A DNA stretch of 64,000 nt, taken from NCBI RefSeq assembly GCF_029714325.1, contig NZ_CP121666.1, forward strand, positions 9,168,582-9,232,581, given 5' to 3'. The position numbers and the translations under genes were made by a program. Origin of the DNA: Bradyrhizobium sp. CB1717 (GTDB lineage Bacteria > Pseudomonadota > Alphaproteobacteria > Rhizobiales > Xanthobacteraceae). Positions within the stretch are counted from its first letter, which is position 1; each line of letters opens with the position of its first letter. Shown here piece by piece: positions 60,934 to 64,000 of this stretch. The notes beneath the pieces were generated by a model. It made no database searches and was not told the DNA's origin. It worked only from the letters and a program-made list of their open reading frames with translations.

Positions 60934-61590
60934 CTACGCGCTCACACCCACGCCGATCGGGCAGGACACGCCGGTGCCACCCAGGCCGCAATAGCCGGCG
61001 GGATTCTTCGCCAGATATTGCTGATGATAGTCCTCGGCGAAATAGAACTCACCGGCCGGCGCGATCTCGGTTGTGATGGCGCCGAGGCCCTTTGCGGCAA
61101 GCGCCTTCTGGTAGAGCGCCTTCGATTCGTCGGCCGCTTTCTTCTGCGCATCCGCGTAAGTGTAGATCGCGCTTCGGTACTGCGTGCCGACGTCGTTGCC
61201 CTGGCGCATGCCTTGCGTCGGGTTGTGGCTCTCCCAGAACGTCTTCAGCAGCTTCTCGTAAGAGATCTTGCTCGGATCGAACGCGACCAGCACAACTTCG
61301 GTGTGGGCGGTGCGGCCCGAGCAGACTTCTTCATAGGTCGGGTTCGGCGTGTGGCCGCCGGCATAGCCGACAGCGGTCGTATAGATGCCATCGCCGAGTT
61401 CCCAGAACTTGCGCTCGGCGCCCCAGAAGCAGCCGAGCCCGAACACCGCCTGCTCGAGGCCGGCGGGATAAGGCGGCTTCAACTTGCTGCCGTTGACGAA
61501 ATGGATGGTCGCGGTCGGAATGGCCTGCGCACGGCCCGGCAGCGCTTCAGCTGCGCTCGGCAATGCGGTGGTCTTGCGCATGAACAGCAT
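60934..61590 (-). CDS. msrA: Peptide-methionine (S)-S-oxide reductase
   Basis: A 218-residue MsrA, which repairs oxidised methionine using thioredoxin. [17 protein letters not shown] contains the catalytic Cys in GCFWG, followed by [16 protein letters not shown] and [20 protein letters not shown]; a C-terminal [13 protein letters not shown] provides the resolving cysteines. The N-terminal 48 residues are an extension typical of rhizobial forms. No MsrB partner is adjacent. Confidence 0.95.
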   Translation of the reverse strand: MLFMRKTTALPSAAEALPGRAQAIPTATIHFVNGSKLKPPYPAGLEQAVFGLGCFWGAERKFWELGDGIYTTAVGYAGGHTPNPTYEEVCSGRTAHTEVVLVAFDPSKISYEKLLKTFWESHNPTQGMRQGNDVGTQYRSAIYTYADAQKKAADESKALYQKALAAKGLGAITTEIAPAGEFYFAEDYHQQYLAKNPAGYCGLGGTGVSCPIGVGVSA

Positions 61591-61722
61591 GATGGGTCTC
61601 CGAATCGAGCTGGCCGTCGCGTGAGCCAGATGCTCAGGCGGCGTGCTCGCGATCAGGTGGGAATATAGGTGTTTACGCAGGAAGGGGCAGCGTTGTTACG
61701 CCGCGCCCCATGACGTGCTTAG

Positions 61723-61778
61723 TCCCGGCGGGAATTGAAAGATCAATCCCGGCGGGAATTGAAGATCAATCCCGGGAA
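61723..61778. repeat. Tandem repeat at the end of a membrane-protein gene
   Basis: Two units of 24 and 23 bp (TCCCGGCGGGAATTGAA(A)GATCAA) and the start of a third cover the stop codon (61766-61768) of the gene at 61766-62083. The units contain decoy copies of the last codons of that gene. Confidence 0.85.
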
Positions 61779-62083
61779 TAGCCGATCAGCGGCTTGCGCG
61801 GCCGGAACAGGACCATCAGCAGGATGCCCAGAATGCCGAGGACCGCGAAGACCGGCTGGTCCAGCACGAGGCGGATCACCGAGGTCCAGAGCCAGGGCGC
61901 CTTGGCCTCGACCCAGGTCCGGAAGGCGGTCTGGCTCGCCTGGTTGATGTCGTTCCAGAATTGGCCGAACCGGGTGAACTTGAGGGTCTGGTCGGCGACC
62001 CAGCGGGCGCCGTCATAGACCATGAAGATGAACCCGCCGGCGAGCAGCAACAGCCCAATCAGTCGGAAAAAGCCGCGGATCAT
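61766..62083 (-). CDS. Small two-helix membrane protein
   Basis: A 105-residue protein with a helix near the N-terminus (LIGLLLLAGGFIFMVYDG) and another near the C-terminus (FAVLGILGILLMVLF), with about 40 polar residues between. I do not recognise a function. The C-terminal KPLIGYSRD is basic. It lies divergently upstream of rpsT and is convergent with nothing nearby; a tandem repeat covers its stop codon. Confidence 0.75.
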   Translation of the reverse strand: MIRGFFRLIGLLLLAGGFIFMVYDGARWVADQTLKFTRFGQFWNDINQASQTAFRTWVEAKAPWLWTSVIRLVLDQPVFAVLGILGILLMVLFRPRKPLIGYSRD

Positions 62084-62455
62084 GCCTCACCCTATACGGT
62101 CGTCCGATCGGACGATCCCTGGAAACGCCGATGAAATGCCGCCAGCCAATAGCCGGGGGACGGCAGAAATTCAACCTGTTCAGGGCGTTACGACCCCCGT
62201 TCGGCCCACCTGAGGCCTGTTTTCCAGCCCGGAAAGCGTTGACGGTGCCACAGACCCTCTCTATAAGGGCGCCAACTGGCGGTGGGCGCAATCCTGCCGC
62301 CGCTGTTCTTTGAGCTGTTGCAGGCTTTTTGAGCCTCATGTTCCGGGAACGGCCCAGCAACCGAACACCCTAAATCCGAGCGTCGATTCCGCGGTCAAGC
62401 AAGCCGGCGCTACCCGACCAAGACGCGACCGGTACCCGCAAAGGATATTGAGACC
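62084..62455. other. Upstream region of rpsT
   Basis: These 372 bases hold the rpsT promoter (62239-62267) and an about 180-base leader but no gene I can support. Long leaders before ribosomal-protein genes can be regulatory; I see no clear mimic of a 16S rRNA site. The part nearest 62084 should hold the promoter of the small membrane protein gene. Confidence 0.5.
62239..62267 (+). promoter_or_regulatory. Sigma-70-type promoter of rpsT
   Basis: TTGACG (62239-62244) and TATAAG (62262-62267) are 17 bases apart, each one base from consensus. Transcription would start near 62274, giving a leader of about 180 bases. Confidence 0.8.
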
Positions 62456-62722
62456 ATGGCCAATACCACTTCCGCCAAGAAAGCGACGCGCAAGATCGCC
62501 CGCCGCACCGCCGTCAACAAGTCGCGCCGCACCCAGATGCGCGGCGCCGTTCGCACTGTCGAGGAAGCCATCGCGACCGGCGACCGCGCCGCTGCCGTGA
62601 AGGCGCTGGCGAATGCCGAGCCCGCCCTGATGCGCGCCGCGCAGCGCAACATCATTCACAAGAACAACGCCAGCCGCAAAGTCTCGCGCCTCACCGCGCA
62701 GATCGCCAAGCTCGCCAAGTAA
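62456..62722 (+). CDS. rpsT: 30S ribosomal protein S20
   Basis: An 88-residue, strongly basic helical protein that binds 16S rRNA early in 30S assembly. [25 protein letters not shown] and the C-terminal [22 protein letters not shown] match S20 throughout, and length is typical. AAGGATATTGAGACC precedes the start. In alphaproteobacteria rpsT usually lies just upstream of dnaA, which places this window next to dnaA. A strong terminator follows at 62802. Confidence 0.97.
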   Translation: MANTTSAKKATRKIARRTAVNKSRRTQMRGAVRTVEEAIATGDRAAAVKALANAEPALMRAAQRNIIHKNNASRKVSRLTAQIAKLAK

Positions 62723-62735
62723 GCTTGCAACTAAA

Positions 62736-62755
62736 CTTGCGAGTGAGCTCGCAAG
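62736..62755 (+). promoter_or_regulatory. Short hairpin after rpsT
   Basis: CTTGCGAG and CTCGCAAG form a perfect 8-bp stem around TGAG, 14 bases after the rpsT stop. It may protect the mRNA 3' end upstream of the main terminator. Confidence 0.6.
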
Positions 62756-62801
62756 TGAGCTAGCGACATCATCCGATCGGTTGATCCGATCAGCACGACA
62801 A

Positions 62802-62831
62802 AGAGCCCGGCATCGCGCCGGGCTTTTTTGT
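62802..62831 (+). terminator. Rho-independent terminator of rpsT
   Basis: AGCCCGG and CCGGGCT form a stem around CATCGCG, directly followed by TTTTTT. It lies 80 bases past the rpsT stop. Confidence 0.92.
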
Positions 62832-62833
62832 TG

Positions 62834-63711
62834 CCTGTCATATTCACGCAAGCGGTCACGCGCCTCGCAACCTCCGCGTGGAAGATTTGCATCGTGCGCA
62901 CCATGATGCGTTCCGCGGTTCTACCTGCGGGTGATTTTGCAACAGCGGAAACTTTCACTGCGTTGCGAAAAACCCCTGCGGCGCGGGGCTAAGATGAATT
63001 CTCGCGCGGAAAAGTTCTGCACACCGTAGATTCACCGGGATGCTGCCACAGGTGGAGTTACCCTGTGAAACGAGACTCAAAAAACGATGTCTCGCTAATC
63101 ACTTATCGACATAGCTGGGACAAGCATTTGGAAAATTCGCTCGCGCGTCGGATGCGTGACGCTTTTGTAAAAATTTTTTGGCGTTGGCGAGGAATTGTCA
63201 CACGAAGCGCCGCATTTTCGAATCTGTGCACGAATCCAAAAACTTGCTCCGGAGCCTGTGCACAAGTCACGCGCGGCGTTAACCGAGGTCAAGTTTTTTG
63301 ATGCCTCAAGTGTGAATCAATTCCGTTGCGAGTCTTTCCGCATAGTGTATTCCTTAAGTCGTTCGCGGCGCCCACGATCTTGAGACCAGCGCGGTATCGG
63401 AAACGGGGCGAGCGTGCAAATCGGCGGCGGTGTGCACGTTGGCGACGCTTCAACAAGCGATTGTCGGTAAAAAACCCATAGCAATGTGGGAACGGTAGCT
63501 CTTTGTCTGAATGTCTCCAAGCGGGATCTCAAGCATCTCGCTCGCGCCAGGCGCATATGAGAGACATCTCACAGCTACCCCGACAAGAGCGATGGCGAAG
63601 CCGAGTGGACGACTAGTGCAGACGGGCAGGCATCCGCGACAGGAATACGGCGCGGTTGTCTTTTACGCAGGACCTTGCCGTGAGCGATCACGGCAGGACG
63701 GGGAGGGTATC
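62834..63711. other. Gene-free region, candidate origin/dnaA control region
   Basis: These 878 bases have no gene I can support. Between 62990 and 63340 they hold an AT-rich run (TTTTGTAAAAATTTTTTGG, 63162-63180), TTATCGACA (63103, one base from the DnaA box TTATCCACA), TTCTGCACA (63015) and TTGTGCACA (63265-63257, minus), which fit a relaxed TTNTNCACA box, and six GANTC methylation sites. That combination fits an alphaproteobacterial replication origin or dnaA promoter. Confidence 0.5.
63029..63334. promoter_or_regulatory. Cluster of six CcrM (GANTC) sites
   Basis: GATTC 63029, GACTC 63074, GAATC 63220, GAATC 63232, GAATC 63314 and GAGTC 63330: six sites in 306 bases against about one expected by chance. 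CcrM methylation at GANTC times dnaA expression and other cell-cycle genes in alphaproteobacteria. Further sites are at 63722, 63738 and 63907. Confidence 0.75.
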
Positions 63712-63825
63712 ATGTCCTACGGATTCAACGCGGTATTGACTCAAGTTCCATCGTTCGACGATGCCGTTTCCGATCCGTCCTGCGTTCAGCCTCCTACATG
63801 CACGGGCGCGTCGAGTACGCGCTGA
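63712..63825 (+). CDS. Possible short ORF with a strong ribosome site
   Basis: ATG 63712 has GGGGAGGG five bases upstream and opens 37 codons (MSYGFNAVLTQVPSFDDAVSDPS… CTGASSTR). I do not recognise it. It may be a small gene or a leader peptide before dnaA, but the composition of its second half is ordinary. Without conservation data it is a weak call. Confidence 0.3.
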   Translation: MSYGFNAVLTQVPSFDDAVSDPSCVQPPTCTGASSTR

Positions 63826-64000
63826 CCTCGCGACCCCTCCATCAAAGACATCGCTGATCTGACCCGCGGCGCTTCGCGCCGAACGGTCGAGCCATGCCTG
63901 ACGATGGACTCGCTCGAGGTCGCGTCATTCCGGGGATTCCGGCAGGAACCCTGCATGGCGCTCACAAATTCAATCTGAGCTCTCAAGAGAAGTTTTGACG

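Noticed and set aside
62731..62958. Minus-strand open frame overlapping the rpsT terminator
   Set aside because: It runs through the terminator stem and T-run and has no ribosome site or recognisable motif.

Overview
The window reads as chromosome of a GC-rich alphaproteobacterium, most probably Bradyrhizobium or a close Nitrobacteraceae relative. This rests on base composition, the mix of families (DUF3551, Bug binding protein, many cyclic-di-GMP enzymes, MHS symporter) and numerous palindromic intergenic repeats of the 'CGTCATTGCGAGCG…CGCTCGCAATGACG' type. No database search was possible, so genus and gene names are inferences from motifs. About 60 protein genes, one tRNA, dispersed repeats and several regulatory sites are supported.

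Layout. 1-9.4 kb: the end of an alpha-amylase family gene, a GH13 alpha-glucosidase, a VWA protein, an MBL hydrolase, a divergent HxlR regulator/small protein pair, a PHB-depolymerase-like esterase, a DHA2 efflux pump and soluble transhydrogenase. 9.7-16.7 kb: a flavin monooxygenase, a P450, an SDR, an HWE kinase and a GGDEF-EAL protein. 17-27 kb: a sigma-54 activator followed by a textbook -24/-12 promoter and a same-strand block of MHS transporter, fused CoA-transferase and a five-gene LIV-type ABC importer, probably one organic-acid uptake and activation regulon. 27-31.4 kb: two adjacent cyclic-di-GMP genes.

31.7-38.2 kb is the most unusual part. A tight set of an RNase J-like MBL protein, a PD-(D/E)XK nuclease-like protein and a PPP phosphatase ends just before tRNA-Arg(CCG). 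On the opposite strand lies a glycosyltransferase/HlyD/zinc-ribbon operon with a 22-codon hydrophobic micro-ORF at each end. The two micro-ORFs are paralogous and sit in about 100-bp direct repeats. 38.2-48.5 kb: dinB, a histidine kinase, a Tag-like glycosylase, an MBOAT/SGNH-like acyltransferase pair, a phosphoesterase, a CNMP protein, and a membrane protein/winged-helix regulator/second-type UppS operon that carries the same 17-bp palindrome at its promoter and over the uppS start codon.

48.7-62.1 kb: housekeeping and accessory genes (DegP-like protease, ArsR/AHSA1/DUF899 set, orphan Bug protein, acyl-CoA ligase, HD-GYP protein, hydrolases, Wza-like lipoprotein, MsrA) separated by repeats. 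62.2-64 kb: rpsT with promoter and terminator, then a gene-poor stretch rich in GANTC sites with DnaA-box-like sequences, plausibly oriC and/or the dnaA control region, with dnaA expected beyond the right edge.
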